DNA from: Acidovorax carolinensis
Lineage (GTDB): Bacteria; Pseudomonadota; Gammaproteobacteria; Burkholderiales; Burkholderiaceae_C
Assembly: GCF_002157145.1 (NCBI RefSeq)
Contig: NZ_CP021361.1
Span: forward strand, 744,001-808,000
Direction of reading: 5' to 3'
DNA: 64,000 nt
The stretch's first letter is position 1. The number at the start of each line of letters is the position of its first letter. Under the pieces are notes generated by a model. That model had not been told where the DNA came from. It ran no database searches and saw only the letters and a list, made by a program, of their open reading frames with translations. The position numbers were made by a program, and so were the translations under genes. Positions 1-7,889 of this stretch are shown in pieces.

Positions 1-2587
1 ACTTCTGGCGACGCGATGCGGCTTCCACCAGCCACTGGGGCTCCACTTCAAACGCCGTGGAGTACAGCGCCTTGATGTCCTGGGGCACGCGGTCGATGGA
101 GTGCAGCGATCCCTTGAAGTGCTTGAGGTCCATGATCATCACGTCATCCCACAAGCCCAGGCGCTTCAAGTCGCGCACCAAGCCGCCGTTGATGACCGTG
201 AACTCACCGGACAGGTTGGACTTGACCGACAGGTTACCGAACGAAGGCTCGATCGACGCATCGACACCGATGATGTTGGAGATGGTGGCGGTGGGTGCGA
301 TGGCGACGCAGTTGGAGTTGCGCATGCCGTCCTGTGCAATCTTCTTGCGCAGGGCATCCCAGTCCAGCGTGGACGAGCGGTCCACTTCCACATAGCCGCC
401 GCGGGCCTCGGACAGCATGTCCAGCGTGTCGAAAGGCAGAATGCCGCGATCCCACAGCGAGCCCTTGTAGCTGGAGTACTTGCCGCGCTCCCGGGCCAGC
501 TCGGTGGAAGCCCAGTAGGCGTAGTAGCAGATGGCTTCCATCGACTGATCGGCGAATTCCACGGCTTCCTGCGAAGCGTAAGGGATGCGCAATTCGTACA
601 GACTGTCCTGGAAGGCCATGACACCCAGGCCGACCGGGCGGTGGCGCAGGTTGGAGTCGCGGGCCTTCTTGACGGCGTAGTAGTTGATGTCGATCACGTT
701 GTCGAGCATGCGCATGGCGACCGTGATGGTCTTCTTGAGCTTGTCGTGGTCGATCTGGCCATCTTTCAGATGCTGCAGCAGGTTCACCGAGCCGAGATTG
801 CACACGGCGGTTTCGGTGTCGCTGGTGTTGAGCGTGATCTCGGTGCACAGGTTGCTGGAGTGCACCACGCCGGCATGCTGCTGGGGCGAACGCACGTTGC
901 AGGCATCCTTGAACGTGATCCAGGGGTGGCCGGTCTCGAACAGCATGGTCAGCATCTTGCGCCACATGTCGGTGGCCTGCACCGTCTTGGCCGGCTTGAT
1001 CTCGCCGCGCGCAGCCTTTTCTTCATAGGCGACATAGGCCTTTTCGAAGTCGGCGCCAAAGAGATCGTGCAGGTCGGGCACGTTCGAGGGCGAGAACAGG
1101 GTCCATGTACCCTTTTCCATCACGCGGCGCATGAACAGGTCGGGAATCCAGTTGGCCGTGTTCATGTCGTGCGTGCGGCGGCGGTCATCGCCGGTGTTCT
1201 TGCGCAGTTCCAGGAACTCTTCGATGTCGAGGTGCCAGGTTTCCAGGTAGGTGCAGACGGCGCCCTTGCGCTTGCCGCCCTGGTTCACGGCCACGGCCGT
1301 GTCGTTGACCACCTTGAGGAAGGGCACTACGCCTTGCGACTCGCCATTGGTGCCCTTGATGTGGCTGCCCAGTGCGCGCACGCGGGTCCAGTCGTTGCCC
1401 AGGCCGCCGGCAAACTTAGAAAGCAGGGCGTTTTCCTTGATGGACTCATAGATGCCATCGAGGTCGTCGGGCACCGTGGTCAGGTAACACGAGGACAGCT
1501 GCGAGCGCAGCGTGCCGCTGTTGAACAGCGTGGGCGTGCTGGACATGAAGTCGAAGCTCGAGAGGATTTCATAGAACTCGATGGCGCGGGCTTCGCGGTC
1601 TATTTCATTGAGCGACAGGCCCATGGCCACGCGCATGAAGAAAGCCTGGGGCAGTTCAATGCGGGTTTTCTTGACGTGCAGGAAATAGCGGTCATACAGG
1701 GTCTGCAGGCCCAGGTAATCGAATTTTAGGTCGCGGTCGGCCTTGAGCGCGGCGCCCAGGCGCTGCAGGTCGTATTGCAGCAAGCGTTCATCGAGCAGGT
1801 CGTTTTCCACGCCCTTTTTGATGAACTGCGGGAAATAGTCCACATAGCTTTGCGCCATTTCGGCCTGGGTGACTTCGCGGCCCAGGACTTCCCGCACGAT
1901 GGTGTGCAGCAGCAGCCGCGCCGTGGCATAGGTGTAGTCCGGATCCTTCTCGATCAGGGTGCGTGCGGCGAGGATGGAGGCCTTGTAGACCTCTTCCATC
2001 GGGACACCGTCATACAGATTGCGCATGGTTTCCGCCACGATGGGCTGGGCGCTAATGTCTGCTCCCAGGCCGACACAGGCGGATGCGATGAGGGACTGGA
2101 GGCGCGTCAGGTCCAGCACCACCCGCTCGCCGCCGTCAATGACATGCAACTGGGGGGCGGCAGGCATCTGCTCTTCGGTTTGTCGCGCGCGCTCCTGAGT
2201 GCGGCGCTCCCGATAAAGCACATAGGCCCGCGCAATTTCATGGTGGCCGCCGCGCATCAGGCCCAGTTCCACCTGGTCTTGCACGTCTTCAATATGAAAG
2301 GTCCCGCCGCCAGGTCGTGAGCGCATCAGCGCACGGATCACGTTTTGCGTCAGCGCATCCACCACCTCGCGCACGCTGGCCGATGCAGCGCCTTGGGTGC
2401 CGTGCACGGCCAGGAAGGCCTTCATCATGGCAACGGCGATCTTTTGCGGCTCGAACGGGACGACAGCGCCGTTGCGCCGGATGATCTGGTAGTGCGTCAG
2501 CACGTTGGCTGCAGCGGCGCTGTGTGCTGGCAACCCCTGTGGGGTGGCGGCGAGGGTGGCGGGCGGGGTGTTCAAAGCAGCTTGCAT
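1..2587 (-). CDS. nrdA: ribonucleoside-diphosphate reductase alpha chain, class I (3' end off window)
   Basis: Large subunit of ribonucleotide reductase, which makes deoxyribonucleotides from ribonucleoside diphosphates. The frame is open from the ATG at 2587 to the left edge, giving the first 862 residues of a protein that is usually about 970 residues in Burkholderiales. An N-terminal ATP-cone region (about residues 33-140, motif RRNGAVVPFEPQKI) gives allosteric activity control. The redox-active cysteine in LSSCYL is residue 367. The NLCTEI motif holds the catalytic Asn, Cys (residue 581) and Glu. The second cysteine of the redox pair appears at CNLGSVNL. The gene is monocistronic at its 5' side and is preceded by two NrdR boxes and a sigma-70 promoter. 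nrdB is expected downstream, outside the window. The reading frame was confirmed by translating the reverse complement codon by codon over most of its length. Confidence 0.96.
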   Translation of the reverse strand, partial: MQAALNTPPATLAATPQGLPAHSAAAANVLTHYQIIRRNGAVVPFEPQKIAVAMMKAFLAVHGTQGAASASVREVVDALTQNVIRALMRSRPGGGTFHIEDVQDQVELGLMRGGHHEIARAYVLYRERRTQERARQTEEQMPAAPQLHVIDGGERVVLDLTRLQSLIASACVGLGADISAQPIVAETMRNLYDGVPMEEVYKASILAARTLIEKDPDYTYATARLLLHTIVREVLGREVTQAEMAQSYVDYFPQFIKKGVENDLLDERLLQYDLQRLGAALKADRDLKFDYLGLQTLYDRYFLHVKKTRIELPQAFFMRVAMGLSLNEIDREARAIEFYEILSSFDFMSSTPTLFNSGTLRSQLSSCYLTTVPDDLDGIYESIKENALLSKFAGGLGNDWTRVRALGSHIKGTNGESQGVVPFLKVVNDTAVAVNQGGKRKGAVCTYLETWHLDIEEFLELRKNTGDDRRRTHDMNTANWIPDLFMRRVMEKGTWTLFSPSNVPDLHDLFGADFEKAYVAYEEKAARGEIKPAKTVQATDMWRKMLTMLFETGHPWITFKDACNVRSPQQHAGVVHSSNLCTEITLNTSDTETAVCNLGSVNLLQHLKDGQIDHDKLKKTITVAMRMLDNVIDINYYAVKKARDSNLRHRPVGLGVMAFQDSLYELRIPYASQEAVEFADQSMEAICYYAYWASTELARERGKYSSYKGSLWDRGILPFDTLDMLSEARGGYVEVDRSSTLDWDALRKKIAQDGMRNSNCVAIAPTATISNIIGVDASIEPSFGNLSVKSNLSGEFTVINGGLVRDLKRLGLWDDVMIMDLKHFKGSLHSIDRVPQDIKALYSTAFEVEPQWLVEAASRRQK

Positions 2588-2678
2588 GGGTGTCCTCTTC
2601 TGTGGGCTGTCCGGGATGGGCTGGCGGGCTGGAAATGCAGTCGCGGAATTCGCAGGGTGCAACGTTTCAATCGACAGC

Positions 2679-2694
2679 ACGCTATATGTGGTGT
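2679..2694 (-). promoter_or_regulatory. NrdR box, promoter-proximal
   Basis: The plus-strand sequence ACGCTATATGTGGTGT matches the NrdR consensus ACACWATATATWGTGT at 13 of 16 positions. It overlaps the -10 hexamer of the nrdA promoter. Its start is 32 bases from the start of the second box, about three helical turns, the spacing expected for a cooperative NrdR pair. Confidence 0.75.
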
Positions 2695-2709
2695 GTCGAG
2701 AGTGTTCAA
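2681..2709 (-). promoter_or_regulatory. sigma-70-type promoter of nrdA
   Basis: On the minus strand a -35 hexamer TTGAAC (2709-2704) is followed by a 17-base spacer and a -10 hexamer TATAGC (2686-2681). The -10 lies inside the downstream NrdR box and the -35 sits between the two boxes, the usual arrangement for repression by NrdR. The transcript would have a 5' leader of about 85 bases before the nrdA ATG. The rest of the 2588-2953 gap holds no gene I can support. Confidence 0.6.
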
Positions 2710-2710
2710 G

Positions 2711-2726
2711 ACACTACCGGTAGTGT
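2711..2726 (-). promoter_or_regulatory. NrdR box, promoter-distal
   Basis: ACACTACCGGTAGTGT is a perfect 16-base palindrome with the ACACTA...TAGTGT arms of the NrdR consensus. Only the four central bases differ (12 of 16 match). It lies immediately upstream of the nrdA -35 hexamer. Confidence 0.75.
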
Positions 2727-2953
2727 ACAGCCGGGAAAACCCTTTCTGCTTCAAACAAGTTCTTGAAGGGGCGCGAAGCAGGGTATCGATAGGTCCAGAA
2801 AGCCCCGTGCAGCGGGCTTGTCATGACTGAAATCAAGCAAAATCGGGCGATGCAGGCGGTTTTTCTGGAGCAGGCCGCATGGACATTGCGGCAGACTTTT
2901 TTTCACCCGCTGGATGGGCGGGCAAGTGCTGATGTTTGCGTGCTACAGCGGCA

Positions 2954-3574
2954 TCATCGGGTGGCGTCCGCAGCGCCTCGGGTTTCGATGGGAAACCGCG
3001 AGAGAGGCCAGGCGAGCAGGCGTTGCAGCCGTGTCCAGTCGAATCCCGGGCCGGGGTCTTGCTTGCGTCCCGGCGCGATATGTTCATGCCCCGCCACATG
3101 GGCCACGGGGTAGCGCTGTGCAATGTGGCTGCACAGACGGGCCAACACCGCGTACTGCACCGGCTCAAAGGTCTGTCCTTCGAGTCCTTCCAGCTCGATG
3201 CCAATCGAGTCGTCGTTGCATTGGGCGCGCCCACGGTAACTGGATTGGCCGGCATGCCAGGCGCGCTGGTCGCAGTCCACAAATTGCCAGAGGGTGCCGT
3301 CCCGCTCTATGAACAAGTGCGAGGACACCTGCAGCCCCCGGATACTTTGGAAGTAGGGGTGCGCGTCCCAGTCGAGGGTGTTGGCAAACAGCTGCTGCAC
3401 CGCTCCGCTGCCATACTGCCCCGGCGGAAGGCTGATGGAGTGGACGACGATCAGGTCGATGCTGGCTCCGTTGGGCCGTGGGCCAAAATTGGGCGATGGT
3501 TGCCTGAGGGCGTCCCGATGCCAGCCCGCGTCCCACAAAGTCCGAGCGGCCGGCTCGTCAGGCAAGGTCGTCAT
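2954..3574 (-). CDS. ampD: 1,6-anhydro-N-acetylmuramyl-L-alanine amidase AmpD
   Basis: Cytoplasmic zinc amidase of peptidoglycan recycling. It splits 1,6-anhydro-MurNAc peptides and in many bacteria indirectly sets AmpC beta-lactamase induction. The 206-residue protein carries the Amidase_2 fold signs: first zinc histidine in IVVHSISLP (about residue 45), SIGIELEGLEG with the conserved Glu, and the C-terminal GHEHIAPGRKQDPGPGFDW block with the second His and the Asp ligand. The start at 3574 (MTTLPDEP) is chosen over an upstream ATG at 3601 because it gives an N-terminus of normal length. Its start overlaps the 3' end of pilR by 17 bases, so it is probably translated from the pilSR transcript. 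No ampE, ampR or ampC is visible nearby. Confidence 0.93.
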   Translation of the reverse strand: MTTLPDEPAARTLWDAGWHRDALRQPSPNFGPRPNGASIDLIVVHSISLPPGQYGSGAVQQLFANTLDWDAHPYFQSIRGLQVSSHLFIERDGTLWQFVDCDQRAWHAGQSSYRGRAQCNDDSIGIELEGLEGQTFEPVQYAVLARLCSHIAQRYPVAHVAGHEHIAPGRKQDPGPGFDWTRLQRLLAWPLSRFPIETRGAADATR

Positions 3575-5057
3575 GCACGTCGTTGTCGTTCGGCGCAGCA
3601 ATATTCAAGCGGGCAATGCGGTAGCGGATCTGGCGCAGGCTGATGCCCAGCCGTGCTGCAGTGGCTGTCCGGTTGAAGTTGGCTTCGCGCAGTGCGCGGA
3701 CCAGTATTTCCCGCTCCTGCTGGTCGAGCCAGGCCTGAAGGTCATTGGGCAGCGTGGCGCATGGGGGCGGCCCACTGGTCCCTTGCGTGCCAGATGGTAA
3801 TTTGGCGTCGGACGCTGGCGGGGCGGCGGGTGCTGGCCGGGTGCCAAAGGCCTCGGCGGTGGATGCGGCGCACTCCACATGCAGTTCGTCCCCGTCACTG
3901 AGCGCCACGGCGCGGTGCAGCAGGTTTTCCAGCTCGCGCACGTTGCCGGTGAGGGGGTGACTGGCGATGGTGCTCAGCGCACGCTCCGTCAACGCCGGTG
4001 GCTTCACGCCCGATTCGCGCCCAATGCGGGTCAGCAAGGCTTCGCACAGGGCGGGCAGGTCCTCACGCCGCTCGCGCAGCGGAGGAATGACGATCTCGAT
4101 CACGTTGAGGCGGTAATACAAGTCCTGGCGGAATCGCCCCGACAGCACGTCGGCCGCAAGGTCGCGGTGGGTGGCACTCACGATCCGCACATCCACCGTC
4201 TCCTCCTGGGTCGATCCTAAGGGTCGCACGCTGCGCTCCTGGATGGAGCGCAGCAGTTTCGATTGCATCGCCAGGGGCAGATCACCGATTTCGTCGAGAA
4301 ACAGGGTGCCGCCGCGTGCTGCCTGGAAATAGCCGTCGCGATCCTGGTTGGCTCCGGTGTAAGAGCCTTTGCGGGCGCCAAAGAACTCGGCCTCCAGCAG
4401 GTTTTCGGGAATGGCACCGCAGTTGACGGCAATGAGCGGCCCGTCAGAACGCTGGCTGCTGGCGTGCAGTGCCTGGGCTACCAGTTCCTTGCCCGTTCCG
4501 GATTCGCCATGGATGAGCACCGGAGCCATGCTGCGGGCCACCTTGGCGATGCGCTGCTTGACATTGCGAATGGCCTGCGAATCGCCCACGAGACGGTCCA
4601 GCGCCCCCCCGGTGCCAACCGGCTCGGTGGAGGCACTGCCCGGGCGGCCGGGGCTGCGGCTGGAGCGCGGTGCAGGCACACCGTCGGTGCCCTGAATGGC
4701 AGACGCCACCACCGAACGAAACTGTTTCAGGTCCACCGGCTTGGTCAAGTAGTCGAATGCCCCTGCGCGCAGGGCTTCGACGGCGTTCTCGGCCGAGCCG
4801 TAAGCCGTCATGACCACGCAGCGCTCCCGGCGCTGCTGGTCTCGCAGATCCTGCAACAACTCCATGCCAAAGCCGTCGGGCAGGCGCATGTCGGTGATGA
4901 CGGCGTCATACCGATGGTCTTGTAGCTGCTGGCGCGCCTCCTGAACGCTGGAGGCGGTTTCCACGCGGTAGCCTTCACGCAGCAGCGTCAGTTCGTACAG
5001 GGTGCGCAGATCGGGCTCATCGTCGACGACGAGGATGGAGGCGGCTGGGGCGTTCAT
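3558..5057 (-). CDS. pilR: sigma-54-dependent response regulator PilR
   Basis: NtrC-family activator, 499 residues, paired with the adjacent PilS kinase. In Pseudomonas and relatives PilR activates pilin transcription through RpoN. The N-terminal receiver domain (residues about 7-120) has the acidic pair DD at 12-13 and the phospho-acceptor Asp56 in VITDMRLPDG. The central AAA+ domain has Walker A GESGTGKE, GGTLFLDEIGDL (Walker B) and the sigma-54 contact loop written GSYTGA rather than GAFTGA. The C-terminal Fis-type helix-turn-helix ends in FNRTATAARLGISLRQIRYRI. The start at 5057 (MNAPAASILVVDDE) begins just before the receiver domain. Longer in-frame starts would add about 129 residues of antisense-to-pilS sequence with no domain. 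pilS ends 16 bases upstream. Confidence 0.93.
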   Translation of the reverse strand: MNAPAASILVVDDEPDLRTLYELTLLREGYRVETASSVQEARQQLQDHRYDAVITDMRLPDGFGMELLQDLRDQQRRERCVVMTAYGSAENAVEALRAGAFDYLTKPVDLKQFRSVVASAIQGTDGVPAPRSSRSPGRPGSASTEPVGTGGALDRLVGDSQAIRNVKQRIAKVARSMAPVLIHGESGTGKELVAQALHASSQRSDGPLIAVNCGAIPENLLEAEFFGARKGSYTGANQDRDGYFQAARGGTLFLDEIGDLPLAMQSKLLRSIQERSVRPLGSTQEETVDVRIVSATHRDLAADVLSGRFRQDLYYRLNVIEIVIPPLRERREDLPALCEALLTRIGRESGVKPPALTERALSTIASHPLTGNVRELENLLHRAVALSDGDELHVECAASTAEAFGTRPAPAAPPASDAKLPSGTQGTSGPPPCATLPNDLQAWLDQQEREILVRALREANFNRTATAARLGISLRQIRYRIARLNIAAPNDNDVHDDLA

Positions 5058-5073
5058 GGGTGCAGGGGGTGGT

Positions 5074-6777
5074 TCAGACCACGATGGTGTCAAAAAGGGT
5101 CGCGTTGACGGCCGGGCGTGTGTTGCGGCGGAAACCCACAGTGAATGCATTGCCTCCGATCTCGCCGCGCGCTGTTGTGCGTGCCAGGCGCTGGTAGCCA
5201 ATGGACGCGCCGTGGCGCTGGCACAGCTCACGGCAGATATACAGGCCCAGCCCGCTGGATCGGCTTTCAGACGAAAAGAAGGGCTCGAACAGGTGGCGCT
5301 CCACCGATTTGTCCATGGGCGCGCCATCGCTCCAAACCTGCAGGCTGATCGGCCCCGAGGGGCTGACGCGCGTGGTGATGACCAGCGAATCGTCTTCCTG
5401 GCCCTTGTACCGCAAGGCGTTGTCGAGCAGGTTGAAAAGGACACGCCGCAGATGCTCGGTATCGAACTCGATCTGGGCGTCGGGGGCCATCAGTGAAATG
5501 GTGGCGCGGCGCTGCGCCGGATTCTGGCGTTGCCAGTCGGTCCAGATCTGGGCCACGGATTCGTCCAGCATCAGCGTGGAGGCGGGCGCATGGCTGATCT
5601 GGTGTTGCACCCGCGCAATGTCCAGCACTTCCTCGGCGATGCGTGCCAGGCGCTCCGCGTTCTGGCGCACCATCTGGGCGAGCCGTTTCTGGCCCGCGTC
5701 ATGCAGGTCCTCCTCGAGCAAGGCATTGGCCTGGACAATGGCCGCCAGCGGGTTGCGTATTTCGTGGGCCACGGCAGCTGACATGCGGCCCATGGAGGCC
5801 AGTTTTTCCGTGCGCAGGCGGGCCTCCAGCTCGCGCAGGTCGTGCAGGAACATCACGCACAAGCGCTCACCGGGGTCTTGCAGGGATTCGTGGCGCGCGG
5901 CGGTCAACCAGGTGCGCACATGCAGCCCGGTCGGGCTCTGCCCGGGGTGAAGCAGGTCGGCGTCGGCCGTGACGGGCTGGTCATGGCGGAACGTGCGCTG
6001 CGCCAGCGTCACCAGCGGCTGCCAGGCGGGGCTGTCGCCCAGGGCAAAGGGTGGCTTCAGTGCGCTGGGGCCGCCCAACAGCAGCAATGCGGCAGGGTTG
6101 GCAATCCGCACCATGTCCTGGCGGTCCAGCACCAGCACGCCGTCGGTGAGGTGCTCGATCACCAGCGCGCTCACCTGGGACTGCACTCTAGCGGCCAGCT
6201 GGCTTTGCTGGGCCAGCTGCTGTTCGCGCGCCAGCCGCACAGACAACTGGTGTACCAAGTAAGTGATGATGAAAAAGCCGGTGCCGGTCAGGGCGCTCTG
6301 GAGATAGCGCGCGGCGTCATCGCCCCCACTGTGCTGGCCCTGCCACCAGGCCCAGGCCAGCAGCAGCAAGGTGACGCCCGCCGTCGTGCCCAGGGCCAGG
6401 GTCAGCGTGCCCAGCACTGCCGCCATCAGGATGGGCAGGCCGAACAGGGGCGTGTAATTCATCGTGCCGGCTTGCAGCAATTGCAAGGCGCACACCGCCG
6501 CCAGGTCCACGCCGATGAACGGTAGCCATTGCGGGCCAGCTGTGGGTGGGGGAGGGGCCCGGCCTGCCAGGGCGCGCTCGGCCACGGTGGCGGCAAGATA
6601 GGCCAGGCACACGGCCAGCACCGCCGGCTCGGCGGCCAGGTTTATGAATTGGCCCAGGCCCTGCAAAAACAGCAGCGCCAGCGCCACCATGACGCGGCCG
6701 GTCAGGAACCCCCGCCACAGGCGCACAAAGGGGGCATCGACGGCAGACGGAGAAAAGCCTGAGGACAGGAAAGGCAT
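5074..6777 (-). CDS. pilS: sensor histidine kinase PilS
   Basis: Membrane-bound histidine kinase, 567 residues. The first ~190 residues contain about six hydrophobic helices, as in PilS, where they sense pilin in the membrane. A PAS-like segment follows (about 205-300, EHLTDGVLVLDRQDMVRIANPAA). The HisKA dimerisation helix carries the phospho-histidine at about residue 337 in AAVAHEIRNPLAAI. The HATPase domain has the N box in NLLDNALRY and the G2 box in SSGLGLYICRELCQRHG. It lies just upstream of pilR and four bases after the PP0621-family gene, so the five minus-strand genes from 7803 down to 2954 look like one transcription unit. Confidence 0.92.
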   Translation of the reverse strand: MPFLSSGFSPSAVDAPFVRLWRGFLTGRVMVALALLFLQGLGQFINLAAEPAVLAVCLAYLAATVAERALAGRAPPPPTAGPQWLPFIGVDLAAVCALQLLQAGTMNYTPLFGLPILMAAVLGTLTLALGTTAGVTLLLLAWAWWQGQHSGGDDAARYLQSALTGTGFFIITYLVHQLSVRLAREQQLAQQSQLAARVQSQVSALVIEHLTDGVLVLDRQDMVRIANPAALLLLGGPSALKPPFALGDSPAWQPLVTLAQRTFRHDQPVTADADLLHPGQSPTGLHVRTWLTAARHESLQDPGERLCVMFLHDLRELEARLRTEKLASMGRMSAAVAHEIRNPLAAIVQANALLEEDLHDAGQKRLAQMVRQNAERLARIAEEVLDIARVQHQISHAPASTLMLDESVAQIWTDWQRQNPAQRRATISLMAPDAQIEFDTEHLRRVLFNLLDNALRYKGQEDDSLVITTRVSPSGPISLQVWSDGAPMDKSVERHLFEPFFSSESRSSGLGLYICRELCQRHGASIGYQRLARTTARGEIGGNAFTVGFRRNTRPAVNATLFDTIVV

Positions 6778-6781
6778 TGCG

Positions 6782-7009
6782 TCAGGCGCTGTGTTGGCGC
6801 CTGTGCTCGGCGCAGCAGTAGGCGCGCTGCCCCAGCATCAGGGCCTCGACGCGCGGCACATGCACCCCGCAGTAATCGCAGGCCACCATGTCCTGTGGCA
6901 GGGCGGGCGAGCGGGGCGCTGTCTTTGCGGCACCGGATACGGGGGGGCGGCGGCTTCGCCAGATGCCTACGGCCACCGCCAGAACAACCAGCAGAACGAG
7001 GTATTTCAT
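6782..7009 (-). CDS. PP0621-family small membrane-anchored protein
   Basis: A 75-residue protein of unknown function. Residues 1-18 form one hydrophobic helix (MKYLVLLVVLAVAVGIW). The C-terminal half has CDYCGVHVP followed about 25 residues later by YCCAEHRRQH, so four cysteines and histidines could bind one zinc ion. I recognise the family as PP0621, which travels with pilS in beta- and gammaproteobacteria. Its start codon overlaps the stop codon of the YpjD-like gene in an ATGA junction, so the two are translationally coupled. Role in pilus regulation is only suggested by position. Confidence 0.8.
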   Translation of the reverse strand: MKYLVLLVVLAVAVGIWRSRRPPVSGAAKTAPRSPALPQDMVACDYCGVHVPRVEALMLGQRAYCCAEHRRQHSA

Positions 7010-7803
7010 GTGCTGCGACCCAATACGACTTCCATCACGAAGCGCGAGCCCACATAGGCCAACAGCAATAGCCCCGCACCGGCGTAGAGCATGCGCACGG
7101 CATTGCGCCCCCGCCAGCCAAAGCGCGAGCGGCCCAGCAGCAGGGCGGCAAAGGTGATCCAGGACAGCAGCGAGAAGATCGCCTTGTGGTCCCAGCGCCC
7201 TGCATGCCCGTAAAGCATTTCTCCAAACAGCCAGCCGGCCAGCAGGGTGGCCGTCAACAGGACAAAACCGGCGGTCACGAAACGGAAGGTGAGCCGTTCC
7301 AGCGTGAGCAGCGGGATTCCGTTCTGCGGGTCTGCAGCCTGGCGGATATGGCGCTCAGCGCGTGTCATGAGCCAGGCATGCACGACCGCTGCGGCGAAAA
7401 GACCGTAGCAGGCAATGCCCAGGGCCAGGTGCAGCGGCAGCCAGGCCGAAGCGGCCACATGCAGGGGCTGGCCAGGAAACAGCAGGCTCAGCACGATCGC
7501 CGCCGCGCCCAGCATCGCAAGGATCCAGCGGGCCTGCAACTGGGGGAACAGCTGCCGCTCCACGGCATACATGGTGAGCACCAGCCATGCGGTCATCGAC
7601 AGCGCAGGCGCAAAGCCGAAGCGGGGTGTGTCGCCCCACAGACCCCACACCAGCACGGCGGCGTGCAGCACCCACGCCAGCAGCAGCGCATTGCGCGCTG
7701 CGGTGGCGCTCAGGCGCGAGGACGCCGCCGCCGACACGGCATACGCGGCAGCGGCTGCCAGGGCCAATAGCCAACTGGCAGGGGAAGCACTGGGTAAAAT
7801 CAT
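7006..7803 (-). CDS. YpjD/CcsA-like inner membrane protein (cytochrome c assembly family)
   Basis: A 265-residue polytopic protein with about eight hydrophobic segments. It has the family layout of the CcmC/CcsA superfamily: WLPLHLALGIACYGLFAAA in the middle and a C-terminal RWDHKAIFSLLSWITFAALL segment resembling the WD/WHK region. In Escherichia coli the homologue YpjD lies next to ffh, as here, where ffh is divergent and 86 bases away. True c-type cytochrome assembly has not been shown for YpjD-type members, so function is left open. The start at 7803 (MILPSASPASW) sits directly before the first membrane helix. A longer start at 7875 would add charged residues without a domain. Confidence 0.85.
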   Translation of the reverse strand: MILPSASPASWLLALAAAAAYAVSAAASSRLSATAARNALLLAWVLHAAVLVWGLWGDTPRFGFAPALSMTAWLVLTMYAVERQLFPQLQARWILAMLGAAAIVLSLLFPGQPLHVAASAWLPLHLALGIACYGLFAAAVVHAWLMTRAERHIRQAADPQNGIPLLTLERLTFRFVTAGFVLLTATLLAGWLFGEMLYGHAGRWDHKAIFSLLSWITFAALLLGRSRFGWRGRNAVRMLYAGAGLLLLAYVGSRFVMEVVLGRST

Positions 7804-7889
7804 GGCTGACAGTTTAGCCTTTCGCCCACCGCCAGCGCCCTGGCGGGTCCGCGCGCCGATGGCGCTAGTGGGCACTACCGGAATACCCT

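Noticed and set aside
101..1729. 542-codon open frame on the plus strand
   Set aside because: It is antisense to nrdA, whose minus-strand frame has all reductase motifs. High GC with biased codons makes long antisense frames.
5058..5444. N-terminal extension of PilR to 5444
   Set aside because: The extra 129 residues lie antisense-like within pilS and have no domain. The receiver domain begins right after the ATG at 5057.
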